A stretch of 22,120 nt of DNA from positions 1 through 22,120 of the forward strand of contig PLAX01000133.1 of the NCBI GenBank assembly GCA_003135255.1. Direction: 5' to 3'. The stretch comes from Candidatus Dormiibacterota bacterium. Lineage in GTDB: Bacteria; Chloroflexota; Dormibacteria; Aeolococcales; Aeolococcaceae. This document shows, one piece after another, positions 6,660 to 14,305 of this stretch. Positions within the stretch are counted from its first letter, which is position 1. The number at the start of each line of letters is the position of its first letter. The position numbers and the translations under genes were made by a program. The notes beneath the pieces are model-generated. The model made no database searches. It saw only the letters and a program-made list of their open reading frames with translations, and was not told the origin of the DNA.

Positions 6660-6999
6660 GACCGCGATGGTAGGACTCAGAGCACGTTCGAAGTCAAGTC
6701 CGGGCGGGCATCCGAGCCCGTCACCTCCGGCCCGGCCTCGAGGTCGTTGAGGCCCAGAAGTCGCTGCTGCTCCGTGTGGCTCAAGGTGACCTAATCCTCC
6801 ATGCGAGGACAAAGTCACAGAACTCCTAGAGCGGACGTTTTCTCAGAACATGCACAGATTTCGGTACTCGGAGTGGCGGCGATGGCCAGTCTGATGTGAG
6901 CGTCGCCGCGCCCCGCCTTCGGGTGGGCTCCCGGTCGGCCCTGAAGCACGTCCCGAGAGGCGGGGCAGGGCAACGAAGGGTCTGGTAAGCTCGCAGGCC
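6660..6999. other. 340 bases without a supported gene
   Basis: Short frames exist on both strands (for example a minus-strand peptide SHTEQQRLLGLNDLEAGPE around 6690-6790) but none is long enough or has a convincing start. It probably includes the deleted neighbourhood of the two gene fragments and the upstream region of the SDR gene. Confidence 0.5.
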
Positions 7000-7770
7000 G
7001 TGGAGGTCCTTCCATCGTTTGGTCTGGAGGGGCAGGTCGCGCTGGTCACCGGAGCTGCCCGGGGATTGGGCCGAGCCATCGCGGTGGCCCTGGCTCATGC
7101 TGGCGCCGACGTCGCCGTGGGCCTGCGATCGCTCGACACGGCAGCGGAGGTTGTATCGGGAGTCGAAGCACAGGGACGGCGGTGCCTTCCGCTGGCCATG
7201 GACGTGCTCGACCTCGACCAGATGCACTCCGCGGTGCGGGAGGCAGCCGCCGAGATGGGGCGCCTCGACATCCTGGTCAACAACGCGGGCCTCGGTCCAT
7301 CGAACCTCGCGGTGGACGTGACGGTGGAGGACTTCGACCTCACCGTCGATGTCAACCTCAAGGGGACCTTCTTCGCCAGCCAGGCTGCCGCTCGGATCAT
7401 GATTCCGCAAAGATCTGGGCGGATCATCAACCTCAGCAGCCAGGCCGGATTCGTGGCGCTGCCCACGGAGTCTGTCTACTGCATGACCAAGGCGGCCATC
7501 GCCCATCTGACCAAGTGCCTGGCTGTCGAGTGGGGTACCCACGGCATCACCGTCAACGGGGTGGCGCCCACGTTCATTCGTACTCCTGGCACGAAGGCCG
7601 CATTGAGTGACCCGGCCTTCGAACGTGACGTGACCGAGCGTATCGCCGCCCTGCACCGCATTGGGGAACCCATGGACGTGGCGGGTGCGGTCGTCTTCCT
7701 CGCCTCACCGGCCGCGTCACTCATCACCGGAGAGACGATCCTCGTCGACGGTGGATGGACGGCCCGCTGA
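7000..7770 (+). CDS. SDR-family NAD(P)-dependent oxidoreductase
   Basis: This 256-residue classical short-chain dehydrogenase has the cofactor loop TGAARGLG at 17-24, NNAG at 94-97, catalytic Ser in NLSSQAG (146-147) and the Y160xxxK164 pair (YCMTK). It ends with the usual DGGW. Length and motif spacing match classical SDRs of the gluconate 5-dehydrogenase/3-oxoacyl-ACP reductase-like group; the substrate cannot be told from sequence. The start is GTG 7000, preceded by TGGTAAGCT (extended -10, TAAGCT 6986-6991) 8 bases upstream, so it is probably leaderless. Its 3' end overlaps the end of the opposing serine-hydrolase pseudogene by 54 bp. Confidence 0.9.
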   Translation: MEVLPSFGLEGQVALVTGAARGLGRAIAVALAHAGADVAVGLRSLDTAAEVVSGVEAQGRRCLPLAMDVLDLDQMHSAVREAAAEMGRLDILVNNAGLGPSNLAVDVTVEDFDLTVDVNLKGTFFASQAAARIMIPQRSGRIINLSSQAGFVALPTESVYCMTKAAIAHLTKCLAVEWGTHGITVNGVAPTFIRTPGTKAALSDPAFERDVTERIAALHRIGEPMDVAGAVVFLASPAASLITGETILVDGGWTAR

Positions 7771-8776
7771 GCCGGCAGTATGCCCGGCGGCTTCTGCCGC
7801 CTCCCCTTTGAGCAGCCGCACCCTTCCACCCGCGAGGAACCGACGCACGTACTCGTCGTCCGGGTACGCGGTCATCCCCGAGAACGCGTGCACCGAGAGA
7901 ACCTTCCCGGTCGCGTCGCGGGTGAAGTGAAACCGCTCTCCCTCACTCGTGTAGCCGTCGTGAGCGCGCACCAGCAAGGCTGTGTCCGGATCCTCGGCGA
8001 CCAGCTCGCCGAGTACCTCCGTTGGGTCGTCATCGTCGGTGGGGATGGCCAGCAGCCGCGTGCCGAAGCAGGCAATATCGTGGGCGCCCGAGAGGGTGTT
8101 GAAGTGGCCGGTGAAGCTTCGCAGGTCGACGCCGTCCGCGTGGCTGGGAGGGATGTCGTCAGGGTGCGACAGATGCTCCAGCAGGCGGAAGATGCCGTTG
8201 CAGAGCGGGGTCGCCGCGGCATCCGATGCGTTGCACAGCACGGAGATGACCAGCCGGTCCTTCGGGTCGCACCAGGTACGGGTGGTGTGCCCGGGGTAGC
8301 CGCCCGAGTGCCCGATCAGGCGGCGTGTGCCGATGTCCATGAGCTGCAGACCGAGGCCGTACTGCTCCTGCGCCCGCGGTGCCCACCAACCGTGCTGCAT
8401 GCGGCGCTTGGCATCATCGCTGAGGATGCGCTGGTCCTCGAGGCAGTGGGCGCTGAAGTACAGGCAGAGGTCGCGGGCGGTGCTCGTGAAGCCCGTGGCC
8501 GGGGCCATCGCGTTGGCGGCCAGGTGTTCGATGGGGACCCGCTCTCGCCCGTCCTCGGCACTGGTGTAGCCCATGGCGAAGCTGCGATCCGAGGCGCGCG
8601 GGTCGAAGTCGGGGGCGGTGTCCACGAGCCCCAGCCGGTCGATGATCGACCGCTGCACGAGTCGTCCCCTCATGGGCGATCGCGCACTGCACGCCCGGGA
8701 TCCGAAGGGTGCGCTGGCGGTGGCCCAGCCACTCGCTGGGCCAGGCCGCCACGTCCTCGACGAGCTCTCGGGTCAC
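7717..8776 (-). pseudogene. Beta-lactamase-fold serine hydrolase with an internal deletion
   Basis: The C-terminal part (7717 to about 8670) reads QRSIIDRLGLVDTAPDFDP, then IGHSGGYPGHTT, typical of class C beta-lactamase-like esterases, which keep an HSGG-type KTG-equivalent box. The N-terminal part lies in another minus frame (about 8675-8776) and reads VTRELVEDVAAW, then RTLRIPGVQCAIAHEG, the usual start of the same family. The two are joined at about 8670 with the whole middle missing, including the SxxK nucleophile box and the Tyr motif, plus a frame change. The gene therefore cannot make an active enzyme. The likely original start is GTG 8776 after the -10 box at 8789-8794. The last about 18 codons overlap the SDR gene and may not be native. 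Confidence 0.75.
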
Positions 8777-8788
8777 TGGCGCGGGGGG

Positions 8789-8794
8789 AGTGTA
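8789..8794 (-). promoter_or_regulatory. -10 box of the serine-hydrolase pseudogene
   Basis: TACACT on the minus strand lies 12 bases before GTG 8776, the same hexamer as at 185-190. From here to 9080 I see no gene on either strand; that stretch separates two divergent genes. Confidence 0.4.
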
Positions 8795-9080
8795 CCCAGC
8801 CGGAATCGCGCTGCGGGCTCCCGCGGCGCGTTGAGGAGGCCCCCACAGTGGCGCCAATCCGTCGTGGCCGTGTCGCAGGTGCCGCCTTCCTCCCGCCCGA
8901 CGAGTTCGCGTGCACACTGTGCCAGCTGTTCCACGCACCCCCAGATGGAATGGTCCCTGTGTCACCGAGCTGCCCGGTCGTCCCCACACCTGCTCCCGAC
9001 CCGCCGGTGCGCATCCGGCCGCCTGGCCGCACTCCCCGGCTTCCTCTGGACGAAAGCCTCCACATTTCGCGACTCTGGGA

Positions 9081-9086
9081 CATAAT
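9081..9086 (+). promoter_or_regulatory. -10 box of the heliorhodopsin gene, leaderless type
   Basis: CATAAT ends 6 bases before GTG 9093, placing the transcript start on the start codon. There is no Shine-Dalgarno sequence. A -35 is not evident. Confidence 0.5.
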
Positions 9087-9092
9087 GGGAAA

Positions 9093-9860
9093 GTGGCTGG
9101 TCAGCCTCCACAAGTCGCGGGACTTCGTCGGTACAACTTCGTTGCAGGATGCCTCCATCTGGCGCAAGCCGTGGGCATCGTGCTCCTAGCCAACAGCTTC
9201 TCGCTGCCGGTTCGGGCCACTTACCTGGCAGGGCCTCCGGGGCCGAGCGCTGGCCGCCAGGCGGTCACCTTGCTCAGCGTCAACTTCGCCTGGGCGATCG
9301 CGGCATTCTTCGGGCTGTCAGCTCTGGCGCACTTTACGGTAGCCGGTCCGCGCTGGCGTTCCTACACAGCCCAGCTCCTCAAGTGTCGCAACCCCTATCG
9401 CTGGCTAGAGTACTCGCTGAGCGCGTCGATCATGATCGTGCTGATCGCCATGCTGGTCGGCATCAGTGATGTCGCAGCGCTGGTGGCCTTGATTGGGGTG
9501 AACGCCTCGATGATTGGGTTCGGTTGGATGCAGGAACGTTATGAGGCCCCGGGCGCGGGGCTTGGCCCCTTCTGGATCGGCTGCATCGTCGGCGTGATCC
9601 CGTGGATCGCGATCGCGATCTACCTGATCGGGCCAGGCTCCAACCAGCACGCCCCTGGATTCGTGTACGGCATCTTCTTCTCGCTCTTCGTCTTCTTCAA
9701 CTGCTTTGCCATCAACCAGCTGCTGCAGTACAAGAGGGTGGGCAGGTGGAAGGACTACCTGGTCGGGGAGCGGGCGTATATCGCCCTCTCCCTCATCGCG
9801 AAGAGCTTGCTCGCATGGCAGATCTTCGCCTCGACGCTCGCCTCCGCTGCAGCGCACTGA
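9093..9860 (+). CDS. Heliorhodopsin
   Basis: This 255-residue seven-helix membrane protein keeps the heliorhodopsin hallmarks. Lys237 in LIAKSLLAWQIF is the retinal Schiff-base lysine in the last helix. Glu106 in RWLEYSLSAS is the counterion position. Histidines at 22 (AGCLHLAQ) and 80 (ALAHFTV) match the conserved pair near the Schiff base. Other family blocks are DVAALVALIGVNASMIGFGW and GFVYGIFFSLFVFFN. Heliorhodopsins bind retinal, have slow photocycles, insert with inverted topology compared with type-1 rhodopsins, and are largely confined to monoderm-like bacteria, archaea, algae and viruses; the function is unsettled. The start is GTG 9093, fixed by the -10 box and by the length of the family. 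No retinal-synthesis gene lies nearby. It sits alone at the end of the largest tRNA-bounded cassette, which suggests it travels as cargo. Confidence 0.95.
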   Translation: MAGQPPQVAGLRRYNFVAGCLHLAQAVGIVLLANSFSLPVRATYLAGPPGPSAGRQAVTLLSVNFAWAIAAFFGLSALAHFTVAGPRWRSYTAQLLKCRNPYRWLEYSLSASIMIVLIAMLVGISDVAALVALIGVNASMIGFGWMQERYEAPGAGLGPFWIGCIVGVIPWIAIAIYLIGPGSNQHAPGFVYGIFFSLFVFFNCFAINQLLQYKRVGRWKDYLVGERAYIALSLIAKSLLAWQIFASTLASAAAH

Positions 9861-10322
9861 TCCGCCGACCTCCCGCATCATCTGGGCGTGCGCCGGCGCG
9901 CAGGATCCGAGCCTCCGACCAGGACATCTGGCGTGCCGGAGTTGCCCGGGTGGCGTTCCGGCTCCACATCCTCTAAGCGATGGGCAAGAGTGGAGGTGAC
10001 GCCGCTGGCATCAAGCTGGGCGGCACCCGAGACGCCCGTATGAACATGCTGGGTCACCGAGCCGTCTAACCGAAGGCAGCGGCCGCCATCTACGTGGTCG
10101 ACGAGGTCGTCTCCAACCCAGACCAGGGACCGGATAGCTGCCACCTCGATTCGGCAACGCTGCCCGTGATGTCGTGGCCGATCGCCGAGAGAGCAGAGCG
10201 TCTGCGATCCATCACCACGAGTGTCCCGGAGTATGCGGTTCTGGAGGCGCGACTGCTCGCGTCCCGACTGAGTATTGGTTCACACGCGTCGTGCACCGCG
10301 CCCAGATTTGACCTGGCCGAAT
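9861..10322. other. 460 bases without a supported gene
   Basis: Between the heliorhodopsin stop and the next att-like arm, only short frames without family resemblance are present (the longest, 10094-10324 on the plus strand, has no usable start context). Nothing structural stands out. Confidence 0.5.
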
Positions 10323-10431
10323 AAACTCAAGGAACGCGCTCTGGAGCGCCTCGGCGCCCAACCTGAACTCGAATCCACGAACATGCCTTCCAAGCTGGAT
10401 GTCGCGAGTTCGAGTCTCGTCTCCCGCTCCA
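10323..10431 (+). repeat. 65-nt arm plus tRNA-Gly 3'-half copy 5
   Basis: The arm (10323-10387) contains AAGGAACGCGCTC and a perfect palindrome GCGCTC-TG-GAGCGC at 10336-10349, then TGAACTCGAATCC and ACATGCC. The tRNA 3' half (10388-10431) is identical to the intact tRNA through CCA. It is followed by TCGCCCTTGA, as after the intact tRNA and copy 6. Confidence 0.95.
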
Positions 10432-10587
10432 TCGCCCTTGAACAGGCGGACGGGCTCAGCCTACCCACGATCGCAAGCGAACATGCTCTGGGAACCTTCG
10501 AGGGTTCGATAAACGCGTTCACCTGGTGGGCGCCCACGAAGGAACGGTGCATGCTGCTGCCGAGGTGGCGCCCACGAACCCCTGGCC

Positions 10588-12189
10588 TCACTTCCGCCCC
10601 GGCAGCCGCTGCAAGGCACGCATGGCGACGGTCATCGCTCTCGCGTACGTCTCCTGGGAGACGAAGTTGGGCGCCGCAATGGGAAGCACGCGCTGCACAG
10701 CCACGGTCTGGGCGTCGGTGTACTTGAGGAGGCCGTTCTGGCCGTGGCGGCTGCCCACGCCGGACTCCTTCCAGCCGCCCATCGGCGCGTCGACTGAGCC
10801 CCAGCTCGCGGCGTAGGCCTCGTTCACGTTGACGCTCCCAGCCTCCAGCCGGCTGGCAACGTCCCGACCCCTGGCAAGATCGCGGGTCCAGACCGAGAAG
10901 CTGAGCCCATAGTTGCTGTCGTTGGCCCGCTCGATCGCCTCCTCCGCGCCGCTCACCCGGTACAGCGAGATGACCGGCCCGAAGGTCTCCTCGGAGTAGA
11001 GAGCCATGTCGGGCGTCGTGTCGGTGAGGATGGTCGGCTCGTAGAAGTAAGGGCCGAGGTCAGGCCGCGCCCGGCCGCCAGCAAGCAGCGTGGCGCCCTT
11101 GGCGACAGCATCGTCCACGTGGCGGGCCACGGTGGCCAGCTGACCTGCGGAGATGAGGCAGCCCAGGTCGGGCCTGTAGTCGAAGGCGTGCTCGAGTCGC
11201 AGCGCCCTCGTCGCTGCGACGAAACGCCTCGTGAACCTGCGCCACACCTCCGCTGCCACATACATCCGCTCCATGGAGATGCACAGCTGGCCGGTGTTTG
11301 AGAACGCCGCGCGGATGGCTCCTGACACGGCCTTGCCGAGGTCGGCGTCGGCCAGGATGAGGATGGCGTTCTTCCCCCCGAGCTCCATCGAGTAGTCGAT
11401 GAGCCGCTCGGCCGCCTGGGCGGCGACGCTGCGACCGACTCGGGTGCTGCCCGTGAACATGACGAAGTCGCTGAGTGCGATCACGCTCGAGCCGAGCTCT
11501 TGGCCCGGTCCGACGACGACTTGCAGCAGGCCGGGCGGCAGTCCCGCCTCCTCGAGCAGCTCGGCGGCGAAGAGGGCCGAGTACGGCGTCTTCGTGTCCG
11601 GCTTGGCGAGGACGGCGTTGCCGGCGACGAGGGCTGGCAGGGCGTCGGTGATGCCAAGGGTGAGTGGGTAGTTCCACGGCGAGATCACCCCAACAAGGCC
11701 CTTCGGGTGGTGGTACTCCGAGGTCTGGGTGAGCACCGGCAGGGCGCCTGCCCGCCGATGCGGCTGGAGAAGGCTCGGGGCGCTCCGGGCGTAGTACCGG
11801 CACACCTGTGCTACATCGATGATCTCCTCGAAGGCGTCTCGGCGCGCCTTGCCGTTCTCGAGCTGGATCACGTCGAGCAGCTCGGCCTCCCGGTCGAGCA
11901 CGAGCTTGGCGAAGCGGAACAGCACCTTCGCCCGGTCGGTGACCGGGACGCGGGCCCAATCGCGCTGCGCGGTGCGGCCATCCTCGGCAGCCGTCGCCAG
12001 ATCTTCAGGCGTGCTGTGCGGCACCTCGCCCAGCAGGGCGCCCGTCGCCGGCATCTCGACGGGGATCGGCTCGGCTCGGCCGCTCGCCGCCACTCGGGCC
12101 GCAAGCCTGTCCAGGAACTCCTGGGTGACCCGCGGACCGAGCAAGCCCGCCTCGCTGCGGCGTGGCCTACTGCCGCCTGACGTCGTCAT
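10588..12189 (-). CDS. NAD(P)-dependent aldehyde dehydrogenase, succinate-semialdehyde dehydrogenase-like
   Basis: This 533-residue protein has all the ALDH landmarks: PWNYP at 171-175, K196 in LAKPDTKTP, FTGSTRVG at 245-252 (cofactor loop), catalytic E269 in ELGGKN, and nucleophile C303 in NTGQLCISMERM. The combination of an LCISMERMYV active site and a roughly 520-residue length resembles GabD2-type succinic semialdehyde dehydrogenases of Actinomycetota, which oxidise a semialdehyde to an acid. Substrate assignment is inference. ATG 12189 is preceded by GGAGC; the frame is open to 12249. It is the only gene of its cassette of about 2 kb. About 155 bp separate its stop from tRNA fragment copy 5, and about 180 bp separate its start from the next arm. 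Confidence 0.9.
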   Translation of the reverse strand: MTTSGGSRPRRSEAGLLGPRVTQEFLDRLAARVAASGRAEPIPVEMPATGALLGEVPHSTPEDLATAAEDGRTAQRDWARVPVTDRAKVLFRFAKLVLDREAELLDVIQLENGKARRDAFEEIIDVAQVCRYYARSAPSLLQPHRRAGALPVLTQTSEYHHPKGLVGVISPWNYPLTLGITDALPALVAGNAVLAKPDTKTPYSALFAAELLEEAGLPPGLLQVVVGPGQELGSSVIALSDFVMFTGSTRVGRSVAAQAAERLIDYSMELGGKNAILILADADLGKAVSGAIRAAFSNTGQLCISMERMYVAAEVWRRFTRRFVAATRALRLEHAFDYRPDLGCLISAGQLATVARHVDDAVAKGATLLAGGRARPDLGPYFYEPTILTDTTPDMALYSEETFGPVISLYRVSGAEEAIERANDSNYGLSFSVWTRDLARGRDVASRLEAGSVNVNEAYAASWGSVDAPMGGWKESGVGSRHGQNGLLKYTDAQTVAVQRVLPIAAPNFVSQETYARAMTVAMRALQRLPGRK

Positions 12190-12372
12190 GCTCCATTCGT
12201 AGTCCCTGCGGCTGGCGACGCAAGAGCCGAAGGTCCCGAAGGGGAGCAAGCGCCGTAGCGGGGGAAGTCCTCACGGTTGTTCCGGTGGCGGCGACCTGAG
12301 CCCAGGGCTTCGGCGCCGGGCGGAGCCAGGCGAGCGTGGATCTATCCGCGATCAACCTTCGCTCCACCGTCA

Positions 12373-12482
12373 GAACCTGAGGTAACGCGCTCCAGCGGCG
12401 TCACCGGGCCAAGCTGAACTCGGATTCTCGCACATGCCTTCCAAGCTGGATGTCGCGAGTTCGAGTCTCGTCTCCCGCTCCA
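12373..12482 (+). repeat. 66-nt arm plus tRNA-Gly 3'-half copy 6
   Basis: The arm (12373-12438) begins GAACCTGAGGTAACGCGCTC, with the palindrome CGCTCCAGCG at 12388-12397, and ends with TGAACTCGGATTC and ACATGCC. The tRNA part (12439-12482) is identical to the intact tRNA through CCA, then TCGCCCTTGA. It is closely similar to copy 4 even a little beyond the arm (CAGAAC). Confidence 0.95.
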
Positions 12483-12556
12483 TCGCCCTTGAATGGCCCG
12501 ATCAGGTCGTCGCTCACGAGGCCTGGTCGGCCGAAGTAGTCAGCGAATGCGCCGCT

Positions 12557-13417
12557 CTACCCGAGACCGAAGCTGGCCAGGCCGAGCAGGTGTGAGCGAT
12601 TGCCGAGCGCGGTAGCCGATCCTCGCACCATGTATCGGGTGGACCGCTGTCTCACGAAACCTCGCGCTTGCAGGACCGCGGCGGCCAGATGGTTGCGCTC
12701 TGGAACCAGAATTCGTGGCGGCTCATTGAAGTGGAGTTTGAGCACGGCGTCGAGAAGCGCGGCCCCATCAGCGGCAGATCCCGCGGCGGCCGGACCGACG
12801 CGACTCCCCTGAGCAACCGCATAGGCAGAGGCCTGGCCCGCGCGATCGCGAACCACGCAGGCGCGACCTGGCCCCTCCTCAAGCAGACGTGCCATGAGTC
12901 GTGCTCGGTTGGCGCCGAAGACTTCGGCATCCAAGGCGGCAATAGCGGCCAGTTCGGTGGTCCCGGCGCCTTCGGCAACCACTGTTTGGGCGGACCTCTG
13001 CGCGCGCCGTGCTACGGGCGACCCCGTTAGACCCCAGACCACCGTGCGATCGACCTGGACGAAGCCGTGACGACGGTACAGCCCCGCTCCTTCCTCTGTG
13101 GCGTCGAGCGCCACCGCGCGGACTCCCCAGGCGTCCGCGTAGGCCAGGAGGGTGCCCAGCACAGAAGTGGCGATGCCCCGACGTTGGAAGTCGGGATGGG
13201 TAGCCATCAGCCCAACGACGGCATGGTGGCCATACGCCGTGATGCCACCGATGCCCGCGGGTGCGTCGTCGATCCGTGCCATCAGCCAGCCGTCCGGCTG
13301 GAGGGCGAGATAGCGGCGGATGTCGTGCCGACTGTACGGACGCCCATAGGCGGCCAGAGCGATGGCGGCCGCGATGTCCACGTCGTCGGCCGTCATCCGG
13401 CTCAACGAGAGCGTCAT
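12557..13417 (-). CDS. GNAT acetyltransferase with two tandem domains
   Basis: This 286-residue protein has an N-terminal GNAT domain (about 5-130), with the acetyl-CoA pyrophosphate loop QRRGIA at 78-83 and the closing GAGLYRRHGFVQVD at about 110-123. It is followed by a second, GNAT-like C-terminal domain (about 150-270, Acetyltransf_18-like) ending LQARGFVRQRSTRYM. Such two-domain enzymes acetylate small amines; the substrate is unknown. ATG 13417 has GAGG 7 bases upstream. The gene starts 56 bp after the PIN toxin stop on the same strand, so it may be co-transcribed with the toxin-antitoxin pair. TA modules paired with a GNAT gene can be toxin families in their own right, but the two-domain architecture here looks metabolic rather than TacT-like. 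Confidence 0.85.
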   Translation of the reverse strand: MTLSLSRMTADDVDIAAAIALAAYGRPYSRHDIRRYLALQPDGWLMARIDDAPAGIGGITAYGHHAVVGLMATHPDFQRRGIATSVLGTLLAYADAWGVRAVALDATEEGAGLYRRHGFVQVDRTVVWGLTGSPVARRAQRSAQTVVAEGAGTTELAAIAALDAEVFGANRARLMARLLEEGPGRACVVRDRAGQASAYAVAQGSRVGPAAAGSAADGAALLDAVLKLHFNEPPRILVPERNHLAAAVLQARGFVRQRSTRYMVRGSATALGNRSHLLGLASFGLG

Positions 13418-13473
13418 ACGGGATCCTCGCTCGTGTCTGAGCGTTGTAGAAGACGGTTGCTCACAAAACGACT

Positions 13474-13884
13474 CTAGCGAACGACCTTGAGGAGGATGCC
13501 CAGCGACCGCCCCGCCCAGTTGCGGTGGGCCGTCCAGACTGTTGAACCGTGAAGCCTGCCTGCCGCAAGACACAGCCGATCGCCCAGCGAGAGATCGGAG
13601 CAAAGCGACCAAATCCTCGCTGCTTCGGCGGCGATCTCGGCGGTGACGGGCTGAACCTCTAGGCCCAGGCCGAGAAGCAAGGCGGCTACCTCATCAGCGT
13701 TCCGGCCGTGCTGCCAGGTCTTCTGGAGAACCTCCGACCAGTTGGCCGCCCCAATGGCGGAGCGCTCGATCACGTGGTCGACTTGCTCGGCTCCGGGTTC
13801 CTGCTGGAGCCACGTCAAGACCGCTGAAGCATCGAGGAGGTAGTTGAAGCGAGCGTCTGCGACCGAGGGCCCTTGCTCGGTCAC
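13474..13884 (-). CDS. PIN-domain ribonuclease toxin (VapC-like)
   Basis: This 136-residue PIN protein has D18 (LLDASAVL), E51 (WSEVLQK) and D102 (SLGDRLCLA). The fourth acidic position, normally Asp in a TAD-like motif in this group, is His120 (VWTAHRNW), which may weaken metal binding or activity. It starts at GTG 13884, overlapping the antitoxin stop by 4 bases (GTGA). The first dozen residues (TEQGPSVADAR) are not conserved-looking, so a shorter form is possible. It is the toxin partner of the AbrB-type antitoxin upstream; family knowledge says it would cleave RNA. Confidence 0.88.
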   Translation of the reverse strand: MTEQGPSVADARFNYLLDASAVLTWLQQEPGAEQVDHVIERSAIGAANWSEVLQKTWQHGRNADEVAALLLGLGLEVQPVTAEIAAEAARIWSLCSDLSLGDRLCLAAGRLHGSTVWTAHRNWAGRSLGILLKVVR

Positions 13885-14168
13885 GGAGCTTGCCGGTAAA
13901 TGCCGCGGGGCCGACGTCCACCCGAAGCATCCCGCCGAGCCTCCGCCCGCCTATCGCTGATGAGCTCCTCGCTGAGGCTGCCGTCAACCTGAGCGAAGAT
14001 GTCGTGTAGCCGTCGGCGGGCTGCATCGACTGTCATCAGGACGATGGCCTCGCCCTCTGCGCGTACGTGTATGCGCGCCCCGGGTGTGAACCCAGCTGCC
14101 CGTCGGAGCTCCGCCGGAATCAGCACCCGCCCTTCGGGGGTCACCGTGGTCTCGTGGCTGCCTGGCAT
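13881..14168 (-). CDS. AbrB/MazE/SpoVT-type antitoxin
   Basis: This 95-residue protein starts MPGSHETTVTPEGRVLIPAE and continues LRRAAGFTPGARIHVRAEGEAIVLMT, a swapped-hairpin AbrB DNA-binding domain with the usual GRVLIPAELR core. The C-terminal half (LSEELISDRRAEARRD) would bind the toxin. Such antitoxins are dimeric and repress their own promoter, in line with the three TGACAGAT half-sites at 14179-14223. ATG 14168 follows a -10 box by 6 bases, so translation is probably leaderless; the open frame to 14327 would run through the operator. First gene of a TA plus GNAT set. Confidence 0.88.
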   Translation of the reverse strand: MPGSHETTVTPEGRVLIPAELRRAAGFTPGARIHVRAEGEAIVLMTVDAARRRLHDIFAQVDGSLSEELISDRRAEARRDASGGRRPRGIYRQAP

Positions 14169-14174
14169 GCCAGG

Positions 14175-14223
14175 ATAATGACAGATAGATCCGTGATCTG
14201 TCAAGTTACTGAACGATCTGTCA
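14175..14223 (-). promoter_or_regulatory. Leaderless promoter overlapped by a three-half-site operator
   Basis: Minus-strand TTGACA (14199-14204) and CATTAT (14175-14180), spacer 18 bp, sit 6 bases before ATG 14168. Three copies of one octamer overlap it: TGACAGAT at 14179-14186 and its complement ATCTGTCA at 14196-14203 and 14216-14223. The first two form an inverted repeat; the last two are a direct repeat exactly 20 bp apart, about two helical turns. One covers the -35 and one touches the -10, as expected for autorepression by the AbrB-type antitoxin. Confidence 0.75.
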
Positions 14224-14305
14224 TACGCGCCCCGGACCGCCCGGGCCGTGTCCGGGGACTCGAGGCGTCGGGGTCGAAGCGCGATCGCTGTTCGCCGAAC
14301 GTCAA

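Noticed and set aside
7780..9189. Plus-strand 469-residue open frame
   Set aside because: It is antisense to the recognisable serine-hydrolase pseudogene and has no family resemblance; high GC makes such frames common.
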